The notes under the pieces: model-generated
Told to the model about the DNA's origin: nothing
Database searches by the model: none
The model's input: only the letters and a program-made list of their open reading frames with translations
Part shown: positions 43,476 through 54,845 of the stretch, piece after piece
Position numbering within the stretch: position 1 is the first letter of the stretch
How the letters are laid out: each line of letters begins with the position of its first letter
Made by a program: the position numbers and the translations under genes
NCBI RefSeq assembly: GCF_037893015.1
Contig: NC_133658.1
Coordinates: 424,543,890-424,607,889, forward strand
Source of the DNA: Macrotis lagotis
Taxonomy: Eukaryota > Chordata > Mammalia > Peramelemorphia > Peramelidae
Length of the DNA: 64,000 nt
Reading direction: 5' to 3'

Positions 43476-43499
43476 AAACTATAACTCACATTTTTATCA

Positions 43500-43830
43500 A
43501 CAGGTAAGGATGGAAATGGATGTGTTTCATTAGATCAGGAGACCTGGCTTCAAGTTTTAGCTCTAACATTTGATACAGATTGTGCTACAGAACCTTAGAG
43601 GTTAACTCAGAGTTTTAACTGAGATTTTGTGACCTATGAATCCTTGGTCCTTTGATTTTCAGTTTATTTAGTCATAAAATGTGAGCCAGAACCAAACCTG
43701 TTAGACATAAAGCATGCTTCTACTTTATATCTCATACATGGGAGGTTATAGAAGAGAAAGTGCTTAAAAACATGAAAAATTCTATAGAAATCTAAATTAT
43801 TATTCTATGGTATTGTAAGGTTTGGCGGAT
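43500..43830 (+). mobile_element. MIR-like SINE remnants, sense
   Basis: 'gatcaggagacctggcttca' and the 3' 'aagtgcttaaaaacatg' with MIR-like spacing. Inner part eroded. Confidence 0.5.
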
Positions 43831-43834
43831 AAGC

Positions 43835-43990
43835 ACAATGTTATCATTTCTGGAATTCATAGTACATTCCTCTAAAAGAATCCTATGGGGTAGGTAGTCC
43901 AAGATTATCTTTAATTTTACAAATGATGAAACTGAAGCTCAGAAAAGGAAAGTCATTTGCCCAGGACCACATGGGAATCAGAGATTTTTT
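43835..43990 (-). mobile_element. MIR SINE, antisense
   Basis: 'tttacaaatgatgaaactga', 'gctcagaaaaggaaagtcat' and 'tgcccaggaccacatgggaa'. Confidence 0.75.
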
Positions 43991-44699
43991 GCTCTAAGAA
44001 AGATTTTATTCCTATCTTAGTATTTCTGTTGAATATGGTTTAGGTAAAGATAAAAAAAAAGGTTTACTCGGCTAAGAATTATTTAATCTTGTGATATTTC
44101 ATGGCTAGAGCTATTTGTGAGTTTCTCAAAAGTATTAGCATTCCAGGATAAACAGTTTTGCCTGACCTGAAAGCAGTGAGGCTTTTCCAGTTTGGTACTT
44201 AATTAGGGAAGAGGGACAGGTGGTTCTTAGGAAAGGGCTGTAAATCTATACCCTGCTGCAATTGCATTAATGGTTTAAGTTAATTTAAGAAGAGGATTGT
44301 TTCAGTATCTAAGGTCAGGAAATAGCAGCATTTGTTATGCAGAAGGAAAAGAGAAGAGCCATTAGAAGAAGAAAGAAAACTGCATTAGCATCCCTTCGTT
44401 ACCTATGATAGCTTGTGGTGGCACCATCTGGCAATAAAGTGAAAATTTGAATAATACAAGCAATGAGCAATGGGATCTGGGCTCACATGCTGTCATTTAT
44501 AGTAGTAGCCAGGGTTTGGGAGTCATTCCACTTAGACTCATGTGTGCAAGATCTCTGGAAGAAATGTAGCCAAAGAAAATTAGCCAGTGATGCTAATTGG
44601 CTAAAATGAGAGCTGTCTTTAAAGCTCTTCAGTTTGACATTTCACATTTGTTGGTCCATCTAGTCAATGAAAATTATGCAAGCAGTTGATTTCTTTTGA
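43991..44699. other. single-copy-looking stretch
   Basis: No repeat word recognised and no open frame of note. Candidate conserved noncoding DNA, unproven. Confidence 0.4.
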
Positions 44700-44830
44700 C
44701 AACACTGGCACATATTTGTCTTGATTCTATGTGATCTTAGTTAAATCACAAATCTGGGCTACAGTTTTATCCTCTGTAAAAATGATGGGGTCAAATTAGA
44801 TAAACAGGAGCTTAGGATCATTGAAAGGAA
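44700..44830 (+). mobile_element. MIR SINE, sense
   Basis: 'tatgtgatcttagttaaatc' and 'gttttatcctctgtaaaaat'. Confidence 0.65.
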
Positions 44831-44929
44831 TAGTTTTTCTAAATGCGCCTACCCTATTTTCACCTTTTCAGTCAGGAACCCAGCTCATTGTCCATGTTCA
44901 GCATCTATGTGTGATCTTGACTTTACTGT

Positions 44930-45080
44930 AGCTGGAGAGAACATTAGAAACAATTTAATCCAATCCCCTCCCTCATTTTGGAGGTGAAATGGCCATGCAG
45001 GTAATAAATAGTAGAGTCAAATTTGAACCTAGTTTCCAGAATACAGGTCAAACAGACCTTTGTCCTTCATTGTCCTCTTG
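44930..45080 (-). mobile_element. MIR SINE, antisense
   Basis: 'aacaatttaatccaatcccc', 'tcattttggaggtgaaatgg' and 'tcaaatttgaacctagtttc'. Confidence 0.68.
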
Positions 45081-45639
45081 AGGCCAAACTTCCTGAGTGG
45101 TAGGAGAAAGGGTAAGTGAGGAGAAGACTTTTCTTTTAGGGTCTGTACCTAGCCTTAAAATTCTTTGCTAGCAGTTTTGACTGGAAAGTACAGACACTCT
45201 TCCTAAGGACCTGTCATCCCATCCTTCCCCTCTGAGAGAATTTGCCTGTCACTTACTCTAGTTTCAAAATCTCAGCTACATCAGTTGCCTTCTCTGTGCC
45301 TCTTTTTCCTTTGAAAAATGAGGAAGTTGGCAGAGATAAACTTTAATTTTCTTTCACTTTGTTATTCTGAGATTGTGAACTATGAGAATTTCCAGTTTTT
45401 GAAATTTTAGACCAAATGGACTCATGTAGCTGAAAATTCTTCCGTCTATAAAGTAAGTGGAGGTGGTAATAGGAAATCCATTTTTTTTCCCAAATAATCT
45501 CAAAGTCAGAATTTTTAAAGAAAGTAGACAGTTTTGGTTTCATTGAAACATAAAAGTTCTACAAAGTTACCTGAGGGAATTCTTCTAAAGTTGGTCAATA
45601 TTTCCCAACAGAAATTTAGTGTCCATTTAGTGTTCACTT
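45081..45639. other. unassigned; MIR-like 3' part near 45250-45340
   Basis: 'ttcctttgaaaaatgagga' suggests MIR. The rest shows nothing. Confidence 0.4.
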
Positions 45640-46130
45640 GAAATCAGACTGAAGATCCTGTTCAATTCAAAGTACCACACACATTTATAAAATTCCTTTT
45701 ACAGACACTGTTATGTTAAATGCCAAAGATACAAAAATGCAAAAACTAGAAAAGCAGAATTCCTGCTTTCAAGGACTTTTAATCAACTGGGGATATGGAT
45801 AAGAAAAGAGGTAAGTGTGCAAATAAGTAGGATTTCCAGGAAATATCCAGGCAAGGAGAAATTCAGACAAATATTCTGGATAAATCAAAAAATGCAAAGC
45901 TTGAAATGGGCAGAAATGAGGGGTTGGGAATGTCTCAAGTACATCCTGGGACCTTTGTGTTTTTTAGGGAGAAGAGAGTAGAAAAATTGGAAGACAGTAA
46001 GACAAGAAAAGAGGAAGTATGGATTGTAAACATGTGAACTAAGGCTTAAAAGGAAGGTTGGAGCAAGGCCATGGAGGGCTTTAAATACCAGACTGAGGAT
46101 TTTGTATTTTTATAAGGAAAGTTATGAGCA
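45640..46130 (-). mobile_element. L2 LINE 3' region, antisense, first part
   Basis: 'ctgctttcaaggacttttaa', 'ttcaaggacttttaatcaac', 'ggccatggagggctttaaat' and 'actgaggattttgtattttt' follow the L2 order seen at 53200-53530. It breaks off where the unidentified segment begins. Confidence 0.8.
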
Positions 46131-46687
46131 AAGTTTTTGTTTAGCAAACTCTTTCTCTTCTAGTCTGGATTGCCTCTCTCACAGGCAAAAAAACCTTCTA
46201 CCACTCCTTCTCTATTCCTTTCTCCCATCCTCCTTTACTTGTGACCTTTGGAATCCCTATTCTGTGAACAAACGCCTCTTCATCCTAAACTTCCTTCTCT
46301 TACATTATTTCCTTCTTTCAATTAGACAAACTTGTCTTTCTACAAAAGATATTTACCATCCTTTCTAGTACTATATGTTCCTTCTATTATTTTTCCTGAT
46401 TTACTGAACCAAGAGGAGGAAGTATATTGTTCCTTATTGCCATTTAGAATCCTCTTTTTGCTACTGTTATCTAGCACCTTCTCCTGAGACGTAAAGATTT
46501 TTGTCAACTTGTTCAGATCCTTATTGCTGTCTTCCAAATCAATCTTCTCCTCTCCCCTCCTTTCCCTTCCTCTCTTTTCTACTTCCTCCCCTCCTCTCCC
46601 TCTTTTCTCTGTCTCTGTCTCTCTGTCTCTTTTCCTCATATTGGCTCCAATTAGTTTAATTATCATCCCTATGCAGATGACTTTAAA
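46131..46687 (+). other. unidentified pyrimidine-rich segment inside an L2 copy
   Basis: The plus strand is C/T-rich over the whole 0.55 kb, strongest at 46543-46636. At about 46657-46683 the plus frame reads NYHPYADDF, which contains Y-A-D-D, the catalytic box of reverse transcriptases. Flanking frames are broken. It may be a sense L2/CR1 RT piece or another old element. No terminal repeats or duplication are visible. Confidence 0.45.
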
Positions 46688-46905
46688 CATTATCACAATA
46701 GTCTAGGTCAAAAGAGATGAGAACCTGAACTCTGTTGATAGCCATGTGAAAGGAAGGAGGAAAGGATGAGGAAATGGAATGTGAAGAATGGAATTGAAGA
46801 AATGGAATCATTTGGACCTAGCAATTGATGGATGTTGGGGAAGGGAGGAAGGAGAAAAATTAATTCTATTATGGACCAAGGTTAAGTGTCACTGTCAAGA
46901 AAGAA
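46688..46905 (-). mobile_element. L2 LINE, antisense, second part
   Basis: 'cacaatagtctaggtcaaaa' and 'gagatgagaacctgaactct' are the L2 words that follow, after a gap, those ending at 46130. About a hundred nucleotides of L2 between the two parts are missing compared with 53520-53630. Confidence 0.72.
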
Positions 46906-46949
46906 AGAAGGAACCAGTAAAAGACAAGTTAAAGGGAAAGATGTGTTAT

Positions 46950-47240
46950 TGTAGAAAGAGTAATGGCTCAGACTCAGAGGACCTGGCTTCAAATCCTGCT
47001 TCTGATACACACTCTCATATAACCATGGAGGTATCATGATACATGCATTTGGACTAGAAGTGAGAAGATAAGGCCATATACTATTGTATGCAAGCCAGGT
47101 GACACTGGGTGCATTTATCTATGCAAATAGGGGTATGTATATCCCTAATCTTCTCTTGCCTCAATTTTCCTCATTTATAAAATGAGTAGGCTGTGCTAGA
47201 TGGTATCTGAAGTCCCTTCAAGTTTAAGATCTATGGTCTT
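46950..47240 (+). mobile_element. two MIR SINEs, sense
   Basis: First 46950-47040 ('gacctggcttcaaatcctgc'). Second to 47240 ('caattttcctcatttataaa', 'tctgaagtcccttcaagttt'). Confidence 0.7.
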
Positions 47241-47797
47241 ATGAAGAAGAAAATGTAGTAGCATTTTTTTTCTGAAAAATACCATTGGTGATAGTTAAAA
47301 ATTCTGTACACCATGCCTTATTAATAATAATAATAACCACTCAGCTCAGTAGTTGAAAAATGGCTGAAAAAATTTTGGCGTGTGATTAAGATGAAATGTT
47401 ATTCTATTATAAGAAATGATGAACAGGTTGGTCTCAGTAAAAAACTTGTATAAGCAGATAAAATAGGAAATGTGCTATATACAAAATTACAGCAATGTTG
47501 TAGTATGAACAGCTGTGAATGATTTACTTTTGCCCAGCAATGCTGTGACCCAGGAGGGACTTATGATAAAGAATTCTATCCATCTCAAAGAGCTGATTGT
47601 GTCTGAATACAGATTGAAGCATACTTTCTTTTTTACTTTATTTTTTTGTTGTTTCTTTTGGGGGGGTATATTTACTTTTACAACACAACTATTGTGGTAA
47701 TATTTTTCATGACTATACATTTTTAACCTAGATCAAATAGCTTGCCTTCTCAATGAGGAGGGATTGTAATGGGAGGAAGGGAGAGAATTTGGAACTC
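47241..47797. other. unassigned stretch
   Basis: A short (AAT)n run at 47322-47337 and a T/G-rich part near 47625-47670. No gene seen. Confidence 0.4.
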
Positions 47798-47808
47798 AAG
47801 GTTCACTT

Positions 47809-47954
47809 ATTTTTTTAGCAAGGCAGTGGGGTTAAGTGGCTTGCCCAAGGCCCCACAGCTAAGTAATTATTAAGTGTCTGAGATCAAATTTGAACTCAGG
47901 TCCTCCTGACTCCAGGGCCGGCGCTCTATCCACTGTGCCACCTAGCCGCCCCTT
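47809..47954 (-). mobile_element. young CORE-SINE, antisense
   Basis: 'gtggcttgcccaaggcccca', 'cctcctgactccagggccgg' and 'ccacctagccgcccc'. The duplication 'aaggttcactt' is at 47798-47808 and 47956-47966. It retains several CpG, so it is young. Confidence 0.95.
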
Positions 47955-48014
47955 AAAGGTTCACTTTTAAAGTGAATGTTGTAACTGGTTTTTTTAATCA
48001 TGGGAAAATAAAAT

Positions 48015-48245
48015 AAAAAAGGAGAGGTGTAAAAAATTAATAATAACCACTGACATTTACACAGCAGCCCTGTGAGGCTAAGACTTATTATTATCATTGT
48101 TTTCTATGAGAAAATTGAGATTTAAAGGGGATGTAAGCAACCCCACTATGATCACTTAATTAATAAATGATAAAGGTGAAATTCAAAGTTAGATCTTCCT
48201 AACACCTGTCTAATCCAGCATCCTATCTACAAAGTCATGCTTTCT
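48015..48245 (-). mobile_element. MIR/THER SINE, antisense
   Basis: 'acttattattatcattgttt' and 'gagaaaattgagatttaaag', then 'gaaattcaaagttagatctt'. Confidence 0.72.
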
Positions 48246-48422
48246 CTAATTCCCTGAAATATAACTACATAGTAAACAATATAGATGCTGTTAGAGAATC
48301 TTTTTTCCCCTGTGAATTAAGTCTTGTGACTTCAATCCCACAGCTTATTCCCAGATGATTTCAAATATTATAAGCTTACTAACATTATTCTCATTTGAGA
48401 TAAGGAAATACAATGACTATAG

Positions 48423-48658
48423 TAAGCAACTAGGTGAAGCAATGAATAGAGTACTGCACCTGCAATCAGGAAGATTCATCTTTCTTAGGTCAAATTTGAT
48501 GTCAGACACTAGTCCTGTGATCCTGAGAAAGTCACTTGACCCTGTTTGCCTCAGTTTCTTCATCTCTAAAATGAGATGGAAATGGCAAATCAGTGCAGTA
48601 TTTTTGCCCCCAAAAACCCAAATGGGGTTATGAAGAATCAGACATAATTCAACAACAA
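48423..48658 (+). mobile_element. Mar1-type CORE-SINE, sense, full length
   Basis: Head 'caactaggtgaagcaatgaa', 'cagtttcttcatctctaaaa' and tail 'agaatcagacataattcaac' ending 'aacaaaaac'. Confidence 0.87.
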
Positions 48659-48859
48659 AAACTGATTATAACATAATAGGCAAATTGGTAACAAAATGCA
48701 AGATGATTTACATTTATGTTGCTTTATAACCAAGATGTGATAGTTTAATAAGCAAAGTGTTTTCAAGGTTTTATATGTAACATTTAAATGTCATTGTTAG
48801 GAAAATTCCTCCCTACAATTTATATTTAACCCTTTTCCCCAAATCCAAATTCATAAAAA
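48659..48859. other. unassigned AT-rich stretch
   Basis: Nothing recognised. Confidence 0.35.
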
Positions 48860-49045
48860 CTAAAATGTCAGATCTAGAAGGATTTAAAGGTCATAAGTTC
48901 AACTTTTTATATAATTGAGAGGGAAAGTGAGACCTAGAGATGAGGAAGGAGTTAGTTAAGATGACATAGTGAATCAAAAGCAGAACCCAATTTCTCTGAT
49001 TCCAATCCTAGTGTAGTTTTCCATACCATATTTTCTTCTCATAGG
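48860..49045 (-). mobile_element. MIR-like SINE, antisense
   Basis: 'aaatgtcagatctagaagga', 'gagagggaaagtgagaccta' and 'gattccaatcctagtg'. Confidence 0.65.
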
Positions 49046-49324
49046 GTAGTATGGAGATTTGCCCAAACCTCAAACTTGTTGATTAAAGAGAGCATTTTTA
49101 AGGCCCACACACAGAGCTAAACACAATAGTCAAAATGGAAAAAAAAAGCATATAATTACTTTTTTGTAAAAGAGGTTTATCAGGGAGAAAGTCAGAATAG
49201 TGATAACTGAACCTAGGTCTCAATTAGAGTAGAATAAACCCAAATTTTCCAAATTCCATCAGTTTTTTCCCCATACTTTTCCTAGTACCTTGGATCTTCT
49301 TTATCCCAAAACACCTATATTGTA
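49046..49324. other. unassigned stretch
   Basis: Nothing recognised. Confidence 0.35.
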
Positions 49325-49575
49325 GGGCAGCTATGTAGTACAATGAATAAAGCACAGGCCTAGAGTCAGGAAGATGCATGTTTGTGAGTTCAAATCTGGC
49401 CTTATACACTCATTAGTTGTGTGACCTTGGGCAAGTCACAGCGCTGTTTGCTCCAGTTTTTTCACTGGCAAAATGAATTAGAGAAGGAAATGGTGAAACT
49501 CCAGTATCTGTGCAAGAAAACTTCAAATGTAGTCACGAAAAATCAGACATGACTGAAAACAACTGACCTGAACAG
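49325..49575 (+). mobile_element. Mar1-type CORE-SINE, sense, full length
   Basis: Head 'gggcagctatgtagtacaat', B-box region 'gagttcaaatctgg', 'gtgaccttgggcaagtcaca' and tail 'aatcagacatgactgaaaac'. Confidence 0.9.
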
Positions 49576-49589
49576 TCCTATACTTTTTG

Positions 49590-49770
49590 TGTTCACAGAG
49601 GCATCAAGGTCAAGTGGAAAGAAATCTGCCCTGGAAGTGAGAAGACTAGACTTAGAATAAAATGAGGATATATTTACTGGGCTTTTTGAGGCTCAAATGA
49701 GTTAACATATGCAAAGGTCCTTTTGTAAACAGCAAAGTACTAAATGACATAAACTCATATTATTTTTTGT
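49590..49770 (+). mobile_element. THER/MIR SINE, sense
   Basis: 'gaaatctgccctggaagtga' and 'tgaggctcaaatgagttaac'. Confidence 0.6.
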
Positions 49771-50013
49771 AGATATGATTTTTATTTTTGAATTGAATTT
49801 TAAATCTATTTTAATGTACTTGTAAAAATGCTCTGAAAATTCAATTGTTACATATCTGAATATGCATTCTGAGGATATCTAAGGCTATATTTTAATGGGA
49901 TTTTCCACAAAGGCATGAATTCCAGAGGGTTTTCATTAATTTGTTTCTTCAAATATATGGCTGGAGTCATGCGTCAAAAGGAGATAGGCACAAAGGTGCA
50001 TATTTTCTGAAGA

Positions 50014-50014
<1 letters not shown>

Positions 50015-50074
<60 letters not shown>
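50015..50074 (+). repeat. compound (AT)n(GT)n microsatellite
   Basis: About ten AT, then about twenty TG, followed by a shorter AT run at 50079-50089. Alternating purine-pyrimidine throughout. Confidence 0.97.
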
Positions 50075-50077
<3 letters not shown>

Positions 50078-50089
50078 ATAATATATATT

Positions 50090-50984
50090 TGGAATGAAAT
50101 TACCAAACTATTTTGAATATGAAAACATAGGTTACACTCAACTCAAAATCATAATCTAGTATTGCATTACTCTTAAATCCTTTAGCTCCATCTAGATCTT
50201 GTCCCTTTCTGGGTAGTATTTTTGACAGACTATAACAGGACTCAGAAAGGAAGGATTATTATAAATATGCAAATATGTCTTCCTTATCCATTATTTATGA
50301 TACATGGAAATGCTCTAAAGTAGGACAACATAGAAGAAGGCATGAAATGTATTTAAACTAACAGCAACAAAGCTTGCTTAAGAGGTTTTCTTTTAGACTG
50401 GTGATTTGCGACCCTCCTACTCCCCTTTAACATCCAATCATGTCATTTCTAGCCTAGCTTTTGTTCCTTAACTGTCAGACTCATTTTTCAAAGAAATGAA
50501 GAATTTCTCTTAGGAAGCTGATTGGAGTTTGGTCTCCACAACAAATGTTGAATGCTCAGCATGAGCTAATTCCAGCACTGAACAGCCAACTTTGACGTAG
50601 CATTATTTTGAACAAGGATTGTTCAGTGGAAATTGGTGGGATTCTGAATCAGTCTCAGTCCTTGCTCCAACCATAATAGTTTATTGAAATGAACTGCCAG
50701 ACATTTCCCGAAGTCCCTAAAAATAAAACTGGCACTCTCAAAGGGCCAAACCCAAACTGGCCTTCCTTGGTTTTAAAATTTGCTGAAACAAAAAAAAATG
50801 CCTAAAAGTTTCAATGATGGATTCATTCTAAGAGGTCTCTTTCTTTTCCTTTAATAATCAGTTACAAGTTTAGAAAAATCCTTGGAAGGCTCTGGGAACC
50901 TCTTTAAAAAACACACTAAAATGACTAAATAATTATGTGAAAAAAAGTAGCATCATAGAATGTTGACCTTATACTCTAAGCATA
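50090..50984. other. single-copy-looking stretch
   Basis: No repeat word from about 50100 to 50980. The part 50500-50620 is of high complexity. No open frame to support a gene. Confidence 0.4.
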
Positions 50985-51180
50985 AAGAATGACAGAGTAG
51001 GAAAGGACCTTAGGAATCATAGAATATAGACTACTGAAGTTGGACTCAGTGTTCAGCTAGTAAAAGAGTATAACCATCAGTATTCTCTATGAGATCAGGG
51101 AGTGTGTACTAAAACTGAATCAATTGATCTGCCCAAGGACATACAGCCAGGAAAGAAGAGAGGCTTGGCTGTGGCTTAGC
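50985..51180 (-). mobile_element. MIR-like SINE, antisense
   Basis: 'gtaggaaaggaccttaggaa' and 'gatctgcccaaggacataca'. Confidence 0.6.
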
Positions 51181-52739
51181 CATGGAAGATCACAGCTAAA
51201 ACTACTGTAGCTGATTTTTAGTTCTCTTTTCACCCTTGCCTTGGAGTCATTGTGGTTTTGTTCACATCAGAAGCTCTGCATTTCATGTAAAAGCTTTGGA
51301 AAATAGAGATAAAATGGTCTTATATTTCCCAATTGTATTTTTAATGATTCTAAGGGTCTTGGACATCTCATGGTAAAGAAATGGGGAGTGTTCATTGACA
51401 TGAATGTAATTGATCCCAAATAATATTCATTATATATTCTATACTGGTTGACTTTGCATTAATTTCTTAAGCCTTTTATTGTGATTTAGAACATTTATGT
51501 CAGGAACATCTAAAGTAAATATACCAATCATGAGTATCTGTGAAAGATAGAAATAGAAATATTTAAATATATAAATGTAATAATATATATTAAATATAAA
51601 TAAATATTCTTATCCACAAGTAAAGGAGGCAGAAATCGGAAGGGGATTCAGGAGTAAACTGCTAGAAGATTCCAAAAAGGTGCCATGTTGTCCATTGAAA
51701 CAAGTCCCTCTTCCCTTCCTCTTTGTTCTGAACATTGACTTGTTTGTAAAATATCTTTTCTCATTGGTCTAGGAAAATATGACTTGCTTCAGGTTATAAA
51801 TAGTTCCCTTTGCTTGTTATTTCTACTACTTATTGCTTTGGACTGCCTTAGGGAAAAAATATAATGATCTCAAGAAGATTCCAGTTTTGTGATGTCCCAG
51901 GGACATTATTTTGCATTTTTATATTCACACATATTTCATATATAATATAATAATATTAAATATGTATATGTAACACAAAAATAAGAATTAGGGTTTCTAA
52001 TTTCTTTTTATATAACAATACAGTAACAATAGTGAATGAATAGACAGAAAGGTTAACAGGAAGAGAAATTCTTAGAATTTGGAATTCATTGGAAATTACA
52101 ATGGCCACTATAAAAATGCTTCTGATTAGTTATTGGGGTGGCTTCTTCTATCCAGTCTCTTTCCCTTTCATGGAGAAGAGAGCAAAGGGATCTCAAAGAA
52201 GTTGTTCAGTTCCTAGAGTAAGTCTCTCTTGACTCAGTGGCAGGAAGGTGGAGAGTCTCACCAACCACTGCCCAGCATGTTGCCACATATCTGCCAGCAT
52301 GGTCAGAGCCCCACCCATTGCTCCAGCTGTAGCTACAGTGTGTTGAACAGCAGCTGTCGTAGTCTTTGTAGAGAGGGGCAAAAGAATTTTTAAATGCTCA
52401 ACTTTGCAAGCTCCTTCAAGAGTCAAGGTGGAAGATGACCTCAGTCTGCCTTGGCTTCCTCTCTTTTTTCCAAAATTCCTTTAAATATATAAAATATAAT
52501 AATATGTATTAAATATAAATGAATATAATAAAATAAATATCCTTTATGCGCATATGCATATATATTATATTGCCCATGTGTGTGTGAGTATGTATTTGTA
52601 AAGTATCTCTAAGGCAGGGCTACATTAATTTATGAAAGGAGAAGGATAGACTGAGCCCGTGATTTCATTGATACAGGGGAAGCTCTCAGTGAGAAAATAT
52701 ATCTGTTAGTATAGGTCATTACTTTTTCTACAATTTATA
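51181..52739. other. repeat-poor stretch with two related AT-rich blocks
   Basis: AT-rich blocks at 51555-51610 and 52483-52545 share 'aaatatataaa', 'gtaataatatatattaaata' or close variants and the same order, in direct orientation. Between them, the minus strand at 52193-52426 is open for 77 codons with Thr/Ala-rich and 'GAMGGALTMLADMWQHAGQW' residues that I cannot assign. Confidence 0.45.
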
Positions 52740-52875
52740 GTCATATGAAACTACCTAGAGAACTTAAAAGTTAAGTAACTTGCTCAAGGTCACACGGGTT
52801 CAGAGTGGGACTTTAACCTATGTATTCCTACTCTGGGTCCAGCTCTCTAGACACTCTGCTACACTCTGTCTCTTG
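52740..52875 (-). mobile_element. MIR SINE, antisense
   Basis: 'agtaacttgctcaaggtcac' and 'gactttaacctatgtattcc'. Confidence 0.75.
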
Positions 52876-52939
52876 ATATTTACTTATGGTAACATTTGTC
52901 ATCCTTTATTAATTAACATTTTCAAAAGTTTAAACCTTT

Positions 52940-53077
52940 TAATTTGACATCCATTTATTAAAAACATCTAAAAACATGGTGCAAAGCACTATACTATGCT
53001 GGGGACACAATGATCAATAATGAAAAACAGTCCTGTCATCAAAAAGTTTATAGTATGATGAGTGAATTTACACACCA

Positions 53078-53115
<38 letters not shown>

Positions 53116-53117
53116 AC

Positions 53118-53171
<54 letters not shown>

Positions 53172-54215
53172 TAAGTAAACAAATGCAAAATAATTTGAGG
53201 ATTGAGTGAGCATTAGCATCTGGAAGGGCTGGTCCAAAATGACTTTGTGTAAGAGGTAGACCTAAGCTAAGCTTTAAAAGGATTCAGGGATTCTAAGAGG
53301 CAGAAGTGAGGGAAAGAATGAATTCCAAGCAAGGGGATGGGGGTGGGGGAATTGGAGGAACAAACTGTGCAAAGGCCCAGAGAAAAGAGATATGTCAAAT
53401 CCTGGCAAAAGCTAGAGGGCCAGATTGGTTGGAAAGTAAAATGTGAAAGGGAGTAATATGAAATGTCTGGAAAGATAAGTGGAAGCCAGATTGCAGAGGG
53501 CTTAAAATAGGAGAGTATATTTTATCCTAGAGGCAATAGGGAGCCACTGAAAATTTTTGAATGGAAGTGTGTGATATAATCAGATTTATTCCTGAGAAAT
53601 ATTGGAAAGGGGTAGAGAGCTATTAGATAATTGCAATTGTCCAAGTCAGACTAGGATTACTGAATGTATGAGTAGAGAGGGGGAAAGATATCAGAGATGT
53701 TGTGGAAATCAAATGGATGAGACTTAGAAACTAATTGTGTATGGAAATTAAGATTGATTTCAAAGTTTTGGACCTAGATGATTGAGAAGGTAGTGTTACT
53801 CACAACAAAAATAGAGAAATTTGGGGAAAAGTAAGGGTTTTAGAATTGAGTCCTTTTTGCATTGTTGGGTTTGAGATGTAATAGGATATTCTAGTGAAGG
53901 AAATTAATGTTAAGTTCAGGAGAAAAATGAGAGATCTGTAGATCTGGGAGACATCTGCAAAAGATGATAAATGAATTATCACAAATGAACAGAATCTTGG
54001 TGGACACCTATGCTAATGGGTGGGAGATGTGTGATAATAGCACAAAGAAGTATAAAGAGAGTTCAAGTTGTAGGAAAAACAAGGGAGTGTAGCATCACAA
54101 AAAAACACAGAATGGGGAAGTATCCAGGAGAAAAGAATCTTGAACTCCTGAATAGGTGCACATACAACAATTAGAATGAGAACTGAGAAAAGGTCATTGT
54201 ATTTAACAGAAAGAT
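52940..54215 (-). mobile_element. L2 LINE, antisense, about 1.3 kb
   Basis: 'agcactatactatgctgggg' near the 3' terminus, then 'gcaaaggcccagagaaaaga', 'aggcaatagggagccactga', 'gcaattgtccaagtcagact' and 'gagaaaaggtcattgtattt'. The order follows the longer copy at 28480. A compound microsatellite (53070-53166) interrupts it. No open frame remains. Confidence 0.85.
53070..53166 (+). repeat. compound (CA)n(GA)n microsatellite
   Basis: CA run to 53112, transition, then GA run 53121-53166. It lies inside the L2 copy. Confidence 0.97.
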
Positions 54216-54355
54216 TGAAGCAGTAGAGAATTTGAGACTCATCTGTATTAAGATGGTAATTAAATTCATGGGAGTTGAGCTCATCAAGTGAAAAAGTATA
54301 GAAGATGAAGAGAAGAGAACCAGGGACAGAACCTGAGGGACACCTACTTACTACT
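54216..54355 (-). mobile_element. second L2 piece, antisense, out of order
   Basis: 'aagatggtaattaaattcat' and 'aacctgagggacacctac' belong to a part of L2 already passed at 53930-54020, so this is a repeat of that region and not a continuation. Confidence 0.7.
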
Positions 54356-54845
54356 AGTATAATTCTGGGTAGGTCACTTAACCTTCCTTGGCCTCAGTTT
54401 TCTTATGTGAAAAATGAGAAGGGTTGGCCTCTGATCTCCCTTCCAGCTCTAGATCTATATGAACAGGAGCTATGATCCTTCTTGGGGAAATTGAAGCCCA
54501 GATAAGGAAAGGTCTTACTTAGTTTATGCAGGAAGTTAATGACATAGCTGGGACCCAAACTCAGGTCTCCTGACTCTCAGTGCTTGTTCAATAATGTAAC
54601 AATTTATCAATATCATTGGAAATTCTGGAATAAGGGCCTCAATTCAGGAAGGCTTGAGTTCAAATTCTTCCTTAGACACTTCTTAGCTGTGTAATTTTGG
54701 ACAAGTCATTTAACTTCTGTCTCAATTTCCTTCTTTCTCAGAGTTGTTGGTGAAGCTCTAAAGAAAAATAATTGTAAAGCTGCTTAGCACAGTGCATGGT
54801 CCATAATAAGCACTATATCAATATTCGCTATTATTATTATTATCT
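54356..54845. mobile_element. cluster of three MIR/THER SINEs
   Basis: 54356-54470 sense ('ctgggtaggtcacttaacct', 'gatctcccttccagctctag'). 54470-54605 antisense ('ccaaactcaggtctcctgac'). 54620-54845 sense ('ggcttgagttcaaattcttc', 'tggacaagtcatttaacttc'). Confidence 0.77.

Noticed and set aside
52989..53237. Ser/Leu and Val/Cys repeat frame on the minus strand
   Set aside because: It is the compound CA/GA microsatellite.
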